From Favolaschia claudopus (lineage: Eukaryota > Basidiomycota > Agaricomycetes > Agaricales > Mycenaceae), in contig JAWWNJ010000050.1 in NCBI GenBank assembly GCA_037176885.1, positions 310,001 to 374,000 on the forward strand: a DNA stretch of 64,000 bases. The letters run 5' to 3'. The position numbers and the translations under genes are program-made. The notes beneath the pieces were generated by a model that was not told the DNA's origin, made no database searches, and was given only the letters and a program-made list of their open reading frames with translations. Within the stretch, counting starts at the first letter, position 1, and the number at the start of each line of letters is the position of its first letter. Below, piece by piece: positions 45,035-54,718 of this stretch.

Positions 45035-45812
45035 GACTTGGGTCAACCGTCCGCCGTCTGAAGCGCAGGCTGCTGCCATCTCTGCTAGTGGACGCAAGCC
45101 GAAGCTCGCTGGCTCGGTCTATTTTCTCCTCCAGTCCCGTGATAAAGTCGACCTCGCCCTTTCTCGTGGCCGCATCGTGCTTTGCTCAACAAGTCCCACT
45201 GTCGCTCGTGGATTCCCCCATCTAAGGATCTCTCAGTGCTGGGGCTGTTACAAGTACGGTCATACGAAGGCTCGATGCAACGTCAAGGCACCGTCCTGCG
45301 CTGTATGTGCCAAGCCTGTTGGCGACCACTCACCAACGACGCCGTGTTCAGGGCCCGTCGCATGCCTCAACTGCGGCGGCAAGCATCGCGCTGATTCGTA
45401 TTCGTGTCCTAAGCGCAAGGAGTTGCTGGTGACGCTCGCGGGGCGAATGAAGGATCTGCATGAGTCGTTGGATAAGTCTTCAATTCATCCCCTTCCGTTC
45501 ATTCAACAACACGCTCATTAAATAATCTCTCTCTCCCTTTCGCGATCTTCGTTTCTGATTCACGCAACCCCATTATAGTACCTCACTCTCCTACATACAC
45601 TAGTTCCTCATTCACACGTTCACGTCTCTCCTCGTCATACCATTTTCCTTACAAGATACCAAATTTCCATTTCCTTTCTGTTTACCACAATCGTCCCGTA
45701 ACCTACCAGTGATCATGTAACCTTAACCTCCCCTCTTGTACTGCCGCATAGCCTCACTACTGGCCAGGTACGGCATATAATAGAACTTCAAGTCAAGTCA
45801 AGTCAAGTCAAG
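45035..45812 (+). mobile_element. 5'-truncated ORF1-only retroelement with (AAGTC)n tail
   Basis: 778 bp flanked by the 11-bp duplication TCATTAACAAA (45024-45034, 45813-45823). The ORF1 part begins mid-protein (TWVNRPPSEAQAAAISASG) and includes zinc knuckles CWGCYKYGHTKARC, CAVCAKPVGDHSPTTPC and CLNCGGKHRADSYSC, ending at a stop at 45519-45521. A pyrimidine-rich 3' UTR of about 270 bp and five AAGTC units follow. The arrangement matches the element at 12806-14270: ORF1, short 3' UTR, simple-repeat tail, no ORF2. Confidence 0.82.
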
Positions 45813-45888
45813 TCATTAACAAATTCAGGGCAAAACATCATGAAAAGGAGGCCAGAGCGGGGCAAATAAAATTGGGCTACCGGCAGCC

Positions 45889-45954
45889 GGAGTCGAACCC
45901 CGGACCGCCGCACTGCGGTGGCGCAGCGCAACACGGATTATTACTCTTAGACTA
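45889..45954 (-). other. tRNA-like pol III promoter segment, right arm copy
   Basis: Mirror of 9773-9838: B box (complement of GGTTCGACTCC) at 45889-45899 and A box at 45944-45954 on the - strand. Read as a tRNA-derived SINE relic in the CACTG element. Confidence 0.4.
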
Positions 45955-46345
45955 ATGAAGATTTTGAAGGACATGGGATTCCAGTCCATACATGTCGCTG
46001 GCGTATCTGTTCTCAAGTTGTTGGCTGAGCTATTGACTTTTTAACCAACCGATTTTCAGTAGGCTGTAGTTGACAGACCTACTAGCACCATGTATTGGTG
46101 TAACACTGGGATGAGCACACTATGCACTCAACATCTGGTGGACTTAGCAAAAAAAAAATGAGTAGTTGTTTCATGACGAAAATTCATGATGTTTTGTCAT
46201 GAATCCATATTGTCACAAAAGCAAGGTTCTGAGCATCATGAAAGCCGTCTTGAAATTCATAACGTCGTTCATGACAAAACATCATGAAACCTGAATTTCA
46301 TAACAATCTGCATGAATTTCATGATGAATACTTTGCACAGTGTTT

Positions 46346-47183
46346 AAATTCTAGACATTTCGGCGAGAAACGAAGCTATAGACCTGCGAAATCTTCAGAC
46401 TTACCTCAACCTCACCTCAACCTCGACCACGACCGAGCACGATGGTGCTATCTTATTGATTTCTTAATCCGAAATTACGCTGAAAAGAGTTACCTAAATT
46501 TCCGTCCAGGTCAAGTGATAAATATTTTCCTACAGAATATTCACGTTCCAATCTCTTCCAAAACCAAACTACCTGATCAAGTGAAAGGAATGATCACTGT
46601 CGCACAAAAATTCAACTTGCGATTTACCGGATTGTCCTTGTCATCCGATATCCAACTACATTTGCCGATCTGGAGACATCCAGGAGTTGATGTCAACTTA
46701 TTTAAATCAGCTTGTCCGAGTCGACGTGGGGCAGCAACTTGCCTTCGTCTGAATCACGGCGTTCGAGCACTAGAAGACCTGATCACCATTGCAGAAAGAA
46801 CTACCACGATTCCCCGGAAACCACATCAAATCAACCCGTCGGGTTTTGGACGGAAAAATTGTGGATGTCCGCCTTGTCGTCGAGATCGTATTGAACTTGG
46901 ATGCACAGACCCTGGGGCTTGTATTGATACCGCGAAATTATTGCTGAATAGTGTGTACCCAAAATGGGACCCCCGAAAAATCGCCGTTGATCTTTGTGCC
47001 GAACTTCAACTCTCAGACCTGGAACAGGAGGAAAACAGTCAACCTTTGTCGGTCGAGGATGAGTTTACCTTTGATCCCGTATACTGTATACAACGTTTCA
47101 ACCCAGGCTTCAAAATCTTTGCAGAGGAAGACGGATTGAGCACCCTTCCTGCAAGACGGAACACTGTTACAGGCAAACACTGA
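46346..47183 (+). pseudogene. LINE region between RT and zinc knuckle, right arm
   Basis: Starts ILDISARNEAIDLRNLQTYL in one frame, then slips to NLDHDRARWCYLIDFLIRNY and runs to RRNTVTGKH before a TGA at 47181-47183. It includes GRKNCGCPPCRRDR and CTDPGACIDTAKLLL. In related LINEs, as I remember them, an RNase H domain beginning VYTDGSC follows at this point; here ITVY is followed by unrelated sequence, so RNase H appears to be missing. Confidence 0.7.
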
Positions 47184-47385
47184 TCAATCCTATCACGGTC
47201 TATCTTGTTTGCCGAGTACAACATGCTGGGGAATACCAGCCTACAGTTAAAATCGAAGTTGAAGTCAGCACCGCGACGGATTCCGACTCAACTTACGAAA
47301 GATTAGCACTGTCATTTGATGCACAAGACATCCCTCTTTCATATTTCAGCGGTTTACTCGGTCTGGAACCGATTACCTCGCCCAG

Positions 47386-48396
47386 GTGCTTGTCAAGGAG
47401 AAATCAAAGTTTGAAAATGATATGCTGGGTGAGAATTTCAGACTCATAAAGGCCGTGATTGCTGCACTCAACGAAAGGACCGGCGGAACAAAATTCAAGA
47501 GGGTCTCTAAGATGCCGTTGGCTACTTTCGATGCGGCATCGCCGGTCGAGATTGATACACAAACGGATATAATGTTTACAAACCCCGGAATTGAGCTGCA
47601 GCATGGAAGTCAGCGCTCGTTTACAAAGATTATACGCAAACTCAAAACCAAACCATTCCGCAAGTCCACATTTGTAAACCTTGATCGCATTCGCTGCTCT
47701 GTGGATGAAGCTTCTGGATATACTCCGTCGGACGAGATGATCTGGAGGTCTATACGCTCGCCTAATCTGCGCCGGTTGTCGAGAGAATTTTTTTGGAAAT
47801 GCATTCATGAAACTTTCCGCGTTGGAGAATTTTGGTTCCATTTACATAGTGCACATCCTATGGGCTCTTGTCATAATTGTGGAGTGACTGAATCGCTTGA
47901 CCACATTGCCTTGGAGTGTACCTTACCCGAACAAACACAGGTATGGGCACTTGCTCGCCAGCTGTGGACTATAAAATTTTCGACTTCAAGTTGGCCGAAG
48001 TTGACTTACGGTCTCATTCTTGGATGTAATCTGCTTCGTTTCAAATCGCACAACGGTGGGCTTCTGCCCCACAAGTCAAGACTGTTTGGCATATTAATTT
48101 CGGTGTCATGGCATCTCATCTGGAACCTTCGCGTAGATCGTGTAATCACAAATCCGGGAAAAGTACACACCGAAACCGAGATCCACAATAAATGGCTTTC
48201 CGCGATCAACCTGACTTTGGATCGTGACCGGATTTTGACTGATAAAGCCAGGTTTGGCTCTCTTGCAATAAGTAAGAAGAGCGTTTTAAATACTTGGAGC
48301 GGGTTACTCATGCATGAGGACTCTTTGCCGGATGATTGGACATACTCAAGGGGGGTTTTAGTGGGTATACAGCCCAAGAAAACTGGAATCGGTTAG
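47386..48396 (+). pseudogene. LINE C-terminal zinc-knuckle region, right arm
   Basis: 336-codon frame with FWFHLHSAHPMGSCHNCGVT, then LDHIALEC (C-x2-C-x7-H-x4-C), a hydrophobic stretch (FGILISVSWHLIWNLRVDRV) and a tail ending PKKTGIG. It forms the C-terminus of the LINE ORF2 and is followed by 143 bp of 3' UTR and the A-rich tail. The frame itself is open, but the protein is separated from RT by several lesions. Confidence 0.75.
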
Positions 48397-48539
48397 AATT
48401 CCTGATGGCTGGAGTCCCACACTGGTGTAAATTCGTGCGTAAGGCATTTCCTCCCGGACATCTTCCCCGGCATCTTCTGGTCCACAGCCAGTAACCAAAG
48501 CGGACCTTCTGCAGACTGATAATCGTTATTTAAACGCTC

Positions 48540-48578
48540 AAAAAAAAAAAAAATAAATAAAAAAAAAAATAAAAAAAC
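48540..48578 (+). repeat. A-rich tail of the LINE
   Basis: About 39 nt of A with scattered T, directly at the end of inverted homology. The left arm ends instead in T15 (7160-7174). Confidence 0.75.
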
Positions 48579-48589
48579 AGTCCGACTTG

Positions 48590-49691
48590 AATCAATTCAT
48601 CTCTGGACTCCAATCAATGGAATTCAGTGGTAATGGGCCGAACGAGGACCCAACAATACCCAATGAAGTCTCTGGATTCACAGTGGATGATCATGGAATC
48701 CAGTGGACTCCGGTGGCTTAATAGACGTCAGAAACCCAACAAACTCCACTGGAGACCATCAACTTCCAGTGGTTGTGTTTGTCGTTCCAGAGAGCCAGTG
48801 TACTTCAGTGAAGTACAACTTGGCTTGGCCAATGCTATGCCGAACAATGCCGTTTCTACTGCCGCGTATATTACTGCACAGCAACCACTACTTGTCCCGG
48901 ATGGCGAGAGTGGTGTTGAATTGATGGGTCAGGGACTGTCCATCCTTTTTTACCATGCGCCGGCAGGCACCCCTAGCACACAGGGACAATTCAAGTTATA
49001 TCCAGCTTAGCCTCATTACAAGTAGCTTATGGCACGTATGTCGATAGAGACGTTCAATCTTCGAGAAAACTGCAAGATTATTTATATATTAGAGGGTCTG
49101 CGATGAGCCATTGGAGCCCTAACGATTTCCTGATTAGGAACTTGCAGGTGGTTCAATCTTGGGTTCAATTGCCTTGACAGGTTCGCGATCATCGAACTTC
49201 ACATGTCTCGAAGTGAGGATTTTGCCATACTGTAGCTACCGTCTTTGTTGATCTCAAGTAGGTCATAAGCTTTGCTATCTTCGTTATCATGAAGATAGCA
49301 AAACGTGGTGGAGGTTCTCAACTCAGATGAAGAAGACCAGCTTCCTCCTTTCAACAAACACGAGTGGATTGGGAAGAATAAAATATATCCTCGTCATCCC
49401 CGGGCAAAATTACAGTATTTCGCCGCATCAAGTTGGCGCGGCGGTTCTCCGGCGCCTCCGCGGCGGGTAACGCGGTGCGTCGAAACATAACAAGCATGTA
49501 TCTTATGTTGTCTGGGCTGTAATGTGTAGTTGGGGGACTTACTTACATATAGACTTGTATCCATATCGAAGAAAGCAAGTTCATTCCCTTGCATTCCGTC
49601 AGGGAGCCAAGGTAAAAATATCCAAATGTTCTAAGGTGGCCGGGAGCCCGGTAAGCTATAGTAGCTTCAAGCCAGGTCCCGCTGTTACGGG
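48590..49691. other. Flank with CCAGTGG-type motifs and a 12-bp hairpin
   Basis: Between 48615 and 48815 the words CAGTGG, CCAGTGGA or the complement CCACTGG occur about seven times, as in sub-terminal repeats of a DNA element, but no TIR pair was found. A perfect 12-bp hairpin (TTTGCTATCTTC / GAAGATAGCAAA, 8-nt loop) lies at 49271-49302. No gene accepted. Confidence 0.35.
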
Positions 49692-50096
49692 TTACTTGGA
49701 AAATGATACGTCGCAACGGTTCGGGAATTTTTCTCCAAGCACTGCATCATTCGTAGGTGATATGAAATCCAGCCTGGGGTACAATATGATGGTGGGTTGC
49801 GCAAATCGTAGTGGCGCCCGCGCCACGATCTGTGCAGTCTCGAGGTATAGAGCGAGATCTTCCAGCTCGGAATCTGACATGGTGAACTGTGCCTTTGCGT
49901 CTTCCGGAGACTTTGCTACAGTCAGTGCCAGCACCTGAGTTTGGGCCGCAGTTGCGTACCATGATATAATAAGGGGATGGAAGAGGTCGAGAAATTCGCG
50001 GTCTTTCAAAGTTGAGATATTTAAATGCCAGCATCTTAGGTTTTGTAGCTGCCGCGCGGCGCGGCGCGGAGCCCTAGTGCCCGAAAGCAAACGCAT
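49692..50096 (-). CDS. Hypothetical 134-residue ORF
   Basis: Open frame starting MRLLSGTRAPRRAARQLQNL, with a hydrophobic segment (FLDLFHPLIISWYATAAQTQ) and an acidic helix (SDSELEDLALYLETAQIV). No family is recognised. The composition is protein-like, so it may be an exon or a gene relic. The GC-rich start (GCCGCGCGGCGCGGCGCGG near 50052) is unlike its AT-rich surroundings. Confidence 0.25.
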   Translation of the reverse strand: MRLLSGTRAPRRAARQLQNLRCWHLNISTLKDREFLDLFHPLIISWYATAAQTQVLALTVAKSPEDAKAQFTMSDSELEDLALYLETAQIVARAPLRFAQPTIILYPRLDFISPTNDAVLGEKFPNRCDVSFSK

Positions 50097-51318
50097 TGAC
50101 TCTCACTCTTTCAGTGCAAAGTAATTGTACAATGTCGGATCCATCACGTCGGGTGGCAAGGGGGTGCGGAAACCGAAAAAAAAAAAAAAAAATACCTCAT
50201 GCTGCATTTTTCTTAGACTTGAGAGAGTCTCTACTATGGTCCCGAGGAAGGGTATCTTAGGAGGAAGGGTCTCTTACTAACAGACCCTTCCTCCTATGAA
50301 CCTTAATATTTGTGCGACCAACGCAATACCAATTGAAGTGAATTCTCAGCTGGACGTTCCAATGTTCAGAACCGGCATTGATGCTGTCTCAAAGAGACAA
50401 GAACCAGTAAATCACACACCCGTTTATCTTTGAACACGAATCAACTCGTTGGTGTATTAGGGTCATTCACACCTCCCTTTTTTGCTCCCTTTTTGCTTCC
50501 CTTTTTTCCCTCCTTTTTGCTGATTCCACGGTTCTACCAAAAAAGCTTGTTAGAACTTGGTTGTTTTTGTCAACTGCACCTTTTTGTACCTCTCAATAGA
50601 AAAGTCAACATATATTGGGCAAGGACTGAGGTTAATGAGAGGAAGTATGAAAAAGGAAGAATAAAATGAGATCAAAAGGGCTCAAAAAGGACGCTCTGAG
50701 CGGAGCGTTCACACATTCCTTTTTGCGGCTCCTTTTTTCACACCATTTTTTTTTGAAGTTTTGGCCAGAATTGCCCTATCCACTCCGTTTTTTTGGCAGG
50801 TCTTCCCTTTTTAACTATTCAAATTGAAAAGGGAAAAAAAAGAGGATATACAAAGCGGCGGGCCCAGATGATATAGATCGAGGATTGATGAGAGGCAGAT
50901 AGGGCGAGACGAGGCAGATGAAGGATTTTGAGGCACATCGCTGGAAAGTGCGGCACATTCCATTTTGGGCATATTATGTCACGGATCATATGTGCCGAGT
51001 TTGAGGGCGATTGTTTCCGCTGTCAACCATTTTTCTCTTCCTAACCCCACCACCTCACCGGTCTCACCCCTCGCCGACGCAGACAGCGACCACAGCAGCG
51101 ACAACGACGGGGAAGTGCCATCGACTCTCTGTGTATATGAGCAGCGCAACCCCAAGCCTTCCATAGGATATTCCAAATTGCCGCCGACGCCGACGGTGTG
51201 ATGGATCATACTCCAAGCTCCCGACTGCAAACGATCCCAAACACCGGCTCCGCCATGGTGCTTCGAGACAAGAGCGAGGTATTCATAGCATTGTAGTCTC
51301 GGAGGGGCTGTTAAATGA
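50097..51318. other. Intergenic with strong hairpin and pyrimidine-rich stretches
   Basis: A17 near 50177; perfect 14-bp hairpin AGGAGGAAGGGTCT / AGACCCTTCCTCCT with 9-nt loop at 50259-50295; T/C-rich stretches at 50472-50520 and 50720-50750, both preceded by TTCACAC. At 51000-51200 a short frame with DSDHSSDNDGEVPSTL could be a decayed gag, but this is not supported further. Confidence 0.35.
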
Positions 51319-51879
51319 ATGAATTCAGAGTATGCAGACTCATTCTATAGATACATAAGAAGCAATTGGCTTCCTATGATTGTCTTCAAAGTGGGAGATA
51401 AGGTCTGGGTGGAGTCAAAGGATATCAAGACGGACAAGCCGTCTAAAAAGTTTGATGATAAGCGGCTAGGCCCCTATGAAGTGTTGGAGAAAGTCGGAGA
51501 AAAGGTGTACAAGTTAAGGTTGCCTGAGACGAACCAGTCACATCCGGTCTTCAGCGAGAACGTCTTGTCGCCTTACGTGGAACCACCCCCTGATCGAAGG
51601 GAAGCTCGCCCTGCGCCGGTGATCATCAGTGGGGAAGAAAGATACGTAGTGGAGGAGATATTGAAACAACGGAAAAAGGGACGCGGATATCAATATCTAA
51701 TCAAGTGGAAGGATTATCCATTGGGAGAGCGCACGTGGGAACCAGTACGCCATCTCTTACCAGGTGCTAAACGAACTCTGGAGCAATACCCGAAGGAGCA
51801 CGGCATAAAAATACGGGCGTTACCAGTCTTCGCCGGATCCTGGGATTATCTCAAAAAAGATGCGGAAGATCCGAGATGA
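51319..51879 (+). pseudogene. Ty3/gypsy integrase C-terminus with chromodomain
   Basis: Frame with FKVGDKVWVESKDIKTDKPS, then LGPYEVLEKVGEKVYKLRLP and HPVFSENVLSPY (the GPY/F module of gypsy integrases), followed by a chromodomain (RYVVEEILKQRKKGRGYQYL, IKWKDYPLGERTWEP) and a stop at 51877-51879. Chromodomain integrases direct insertion toward marked chromatin. Everything upstream (protease, RT, integrase core) is absent. No LTR was identified. The segment that normally precedes VGDKVW lies just downstream (51860-51955). Confidence 0.8.
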
Positions 51880-51955
51880 AGCGTCAGCGGCTCTTGAGAA
51901 GACTAAAGAGAAAATTAAAAAATATTATGATGCCAAGTCTCCAATGGGCAAAAGT
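51860..51955 (+). pseudogene. Misplaced gypsy integrase fragment
   Basis: In a different frame from the chromodomain end: MRKIRDEASAALEKTKEKIK, then KYYDAKSPMGK. In intact gypsy integrases this helical stretch immediately precedes the GPY/F module, so its position after the chromodomain is out of order. Confidence 0.6.
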
Positions 51956-52239
51956 TGTCAACAGCAGAAATGGGGACTCACTTCCGCATCACATTCAAAC
52001 TTATGGAGTCCAGCGCTGTACTGAATATCGGAAAAGCTTGAACTTGACAGCGCAGCGGGGATGTAGCAAGTGCGACACTGTCGAACTCAGACTCGTGGCG
52101 GTGTTGTGCGCGAGATGCGACACTGTCAGTCAGTGTGGCGCAAGTTGAACGAGTTGCGACACTGTCCGGGCAAAGGGTATTCGGAGTGTGCCGGCGAGTT
52201 CTCACGTCAAGTTTTGCTTCGCTCTTGACCACATCCGAC

Positions 52240-52450
52240 CCTGGTCGACTTAGGCTCCATTCGGTTGCGTCACTTCGGAGCACTTGACGTCACTTAAGAG
52301 TATTTCTCACCAAAAGTTTGGCGTGGAATTTTTCCCAAGTGCTCCAAAGTGACTACAGTAGCCGAGATCGATACGGTTCGATTTCGGCCGAGTTCACGGC
52401 ACATCATTGTGACAGCTATGGTGCGCTCGGCCTAAACACCACCAAACAGG
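52240..52450. repeat. Dispersed repeat, copy 1 (MITE-like)
   Basis: Contains GGCTCCATTCGG at the left, GTAGCCGAGATCGATACGG in the middle and GGCCTAAACACCACCAAACA at the right. The middle and left parts recur inverted at 62890-62970; the right part recurs inverted at 55880-55920. Preceded (52060-52165) by three copies of GCGACACTGTC. Confidence 0.6.
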
Positions 52451-52499
52451 AACAAAATCTATTGCACCTGATCAGAACCTTCCCATGATCCTCTGGTGA

Positions 52500-54076
52500 A
52501 AACACTCCGATTAGGTAGTAGACTAATCCCTCTAAAGGGATTTACGGCTAGATACCTATGCTGTGGGTGTCGAGAGGAAAAAATATTAATTCCCAAAAAA
52601 GGAAAGAAGGAGGGAGAGGAGAGGAGAGAAAAGAGAGAATTTCGTGATTTCTTGTGGCTCAGACTCGGGGCATTTGATCGTTGTTCTCAATGCATCAAAA
52701 TGTTCAATTTTGCTATTTTTTTCCGGCGCCTGCGGCGCGCAATGTGTTATTTGGCCCGTTGGCCACGTAAAGCGCAGATATTCGTGTGAAACTACCGTTT
52801 TGAGCTCTATCCACCGGGTATGAGCTGTTGACCGGGTCCGGTCGCGTGGTTGATCTGGATACCTTTGCCCCCAATTGGTTTTTTCCGCGGCCGGCATGTC
52901 ATTCCCGATGGCAAGCAAACACAAAGTGGTATGTCACCACCGTGACCCAACCGCAAACTTGACTTGTTCAACCACCAAACGGGTGCCTCGCGCCTATTTT
53001 TCAGCAATTGGCTTTGGGTGTAGATTATCTCTTGCAAAAATAGGAAAATTTACGAGTTCAACATAGCTCAAAGGCTTCGCGTGCAGCATTTCAACTTCAA
53101 ATTAACTTCTCTTTAGTTTTGTTGAGTTCTTCTGAATCGGATGCAATCAATGACCTGTCCTGTTCTTCTCTGTAAGAGACTCTCGTAGTACCTGTTAGAC
53201 TTTCCACTCAAGACTGTAATAATTGCTGTCTTCTGATACTTAGCCTGTGTCCCGACCGGCGAGTCTCAATCGGAGTCAACTTTATCAAATATTTCACATT
53301 TGAGCAGCTGCAATTGCAGCATTCGTGGCAAATACCTCTCGCTACCAGAGTCTTACTCTTGACTGCCATTTTACTGGACAATTTTCTAGCAAGACAACCT
53401 TGAAGCGGCAAAATCAGTGAAAATTGAGTACCTCGGTCATCTCGGGGAGCACCAAACGTCCCAAAATCCGTGTCCGAATCTGAATCACATTTATCAAGCA
53501 CTACAGGCTATCTTCCGGTGCGCTTACTTACCGCTAAAATCGGTAGAATATTTGTTGGACTGAACATTGGTCTGAATAACTAAATTGGTCGTAAACTAAC
53601 ATTCAGATCGTTGATAGCAAGCAAAGTAGACCATGCAAGTTATGCAAATTTGCAAAAGACAGCTTCTGGAATTCCTTGGAATTCATTTTCTCACTACAAA
53701 TTACCTTGATACAGAATCCTGAAGTTGAATGCAGGTTAGCTAGCACTCTTCCGGGCTTTTCCGGCTTCATGGTGGCCCCGAAACACTGAAAATTTTTATC
53801 AGTACATCCCAAAGTACCTCTGTTTCTTCCACCCTCGGCCTGTCTGCAAATTTTGGCCGCTAAACTGCGAAGGCTTGAACACGAAAGGCTGGCAGCTATG
53901 ATTTGACTATGATACACATCACGGAACAACCCGATTAGGCGATATCCTGACGTAATCGAGCTATCCCGAGGTATCCACCCACAGCATAAGTATCTAGCCG
54001 GATTTACCATCCCCTCAAAACTCACAATAAATACTTTTTTCTCGAGATTTGAGACATCAGTGATGCGATCAATCAA
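52500..54076. other. Region bounded by an inverted ~30-bp repeat
   Basis: CGGCTAGATACCTATGCTGTGGGTG-like sequence at about 52548-52572 occurs inverted at about 53976-54002 (one or two mismatches). In both it encodes, in opposite directions, ARYLCCGC or ARYLCCGW. Frames on the - strand (53208-53501, 53603-54076) show no known domain. Could be an inverted duplication of an exon or the ends of an element; unresolved. Confidence 0.4.
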
Positions 54077-54105
54077 TCAGTCATGTGAGCTTACGGAATC
54101 CTATA

Positions 54106-54243
54106 CAGTGGCGGCGCCATCTGATGCCACCCCCAAAAAATTGATGTGACCCCAATCGACTCCATTTGCATCAAAAGTTCCAGAAATAGGCTGTTCTATT
54201 TTTAGGGGTGGCATCAGATGGCGCCGCCACCAAGCCGCCACTG
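54106..54243. mobile_element. 138-bp MITE
   Basis: Starts CAGTGGCGGCGCCATCTGAT and ends CCGCCACTG. A 24-bp perfect inverted repeat (GGCGGCGCCATC... / ...GATGGCGCCGCC) spans most of its length, with an extra 8 bp near the right end. Flanks are TCCTATA and TCTATAA, similar but not a clean target duplication. CAGTGGCGG ends are seen in hAT-type MITEs. Confidence 0.6.
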
Positions 54244-54261
54244 TCTATAATAAAAGACACT

Positions 54262-54280
54262 ACGGGACCGCAGGTCCCGT
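54262..54280. other. Short hairpin
   Basis: ACGGGACC-GCA-GGTCCCGT, 8-bp perfect stem. Confidence 0.4.
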
Positions 54281-54510
54281 GATAATTCACGTGAAAAAGC
54301 AGGTGACTTCTCACACGCTTTCCCCGGCGCCGCGCGCCGCGAGTTCAGCGAGCGGCAGTGCGGCGCCGCGGGCACGGAATCCAGCAAAAAAAAACAGCTG
54401 GCCTACGCCTCCCCCACCTCTGACGTTGCCTATTTGGGAAATCATTTCCTCTTTGGGACGGAAAAGGGCCTGATGTATTGCCATCAGTTTTACACGAGGT
54501 GTCTTCACTA

Positions 54511-54600
54511 TAGTAGAGTGGTTTTTGTGTTGCCAATCTCGTCGTCATGGTTGCTTGTGATGAGGTCTGGAGTTCGAACCCCGCGTTGACGTTTTCGTTT
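54511..54600 (+). other. tRNA-like segment (SINE-like)
   Basis: A box TAGTAGAGTGG (54511-54521) matches TRGYNNARNGG at all positions. A B-box-like AGTTCGAACCC (54571-54581, 9 of 11) follows after a 49-nt gap, in the context GAGGTCTGGAGTTCGAACCC that is common in tRNAs. The T-stem does not pair well and the spacing is longer than in a standard tRNA, so a SINE or tRNA pseudogene is more likely than a functional tRNA. Confidence 0.4.
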
Positions 54601-54654
54601 TGCTTGTACCCGTCTTTTTTTCATCACCGCTCCACCGCGCGAAAAATATGTATA

Positions 54655-54718
54655 AGCACCACGCAGTGGGCCCTAGCGGCGAGCGCTAGCACCACGCAGT
54701 GGGCCAAGCGGCGAGCGT
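54655..54718. repeat. Two-copy 32-bp tandem repeat
   Basis: AGCACCACGCAGTGGGCC followed by AGCGGCGAGCG occurs twice in a row (54655-54685, 54688-54716). Confidence 0.65.

Larger units (their letters stand above)
44852..46345. mobile_element. CACTG-ended DNA element carrying nested insertions, right arm
   Basis: Left end CACTGTGCCAACC, right end GCACAGTG followed by TTT. With AAA as the 3-bp duplication (44849-44851, 46346-46348), removal restores the LINE frame as DGGKQILDISARNEAIDL; the TTT at the right end is unexplained. At least ten copies of TTCATGATG or CATCATGAA cluster near both ends. Without the nested retroelement (45035-45812 and its duplication) the element is about 700 bp. No transposase. 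Confidence 0.75.
35641..48539. repeat. Right arm of the large inverted duplication
   Basis: 12,899 bp that match the left arm in inverted orientation with one substitution noticed (39368 G against the complement of 17838 A) and no net indel apart from the two left-arm insertions and an 11-bp indel at the outer end. This arm preserves empty sites at 38135-38137 (TGA) and at the 14-mer TAGGCGGCAATGAA in the copia RNase H region near 42922-42935. The outer end is an A-rich tract (48540-48578) rather than the plain T15 of the left arm. Confidence 0.93.

Noticed and set aside
7177..48539. The inverted arms as giant TIRs of one mobile element (Maverick- or Starship-like)
   Set aside because: No polymerase, capsid, or DUF3435-type captain gene lies in the spacer, no target duplication flanks the arms, and the arms are ordinary nested retroelements.
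48590..48830. MITE defined by repeated CAGTGG words
   Set aside because: Sub-terminal-like words are present, but no inverted ends or target duplication could be found.
54500..54600. Functional tRNA gene
   Set aside because: The A box is perfect, but A-to-B geometry and T-stem pairing do not fit a standard tRNA.
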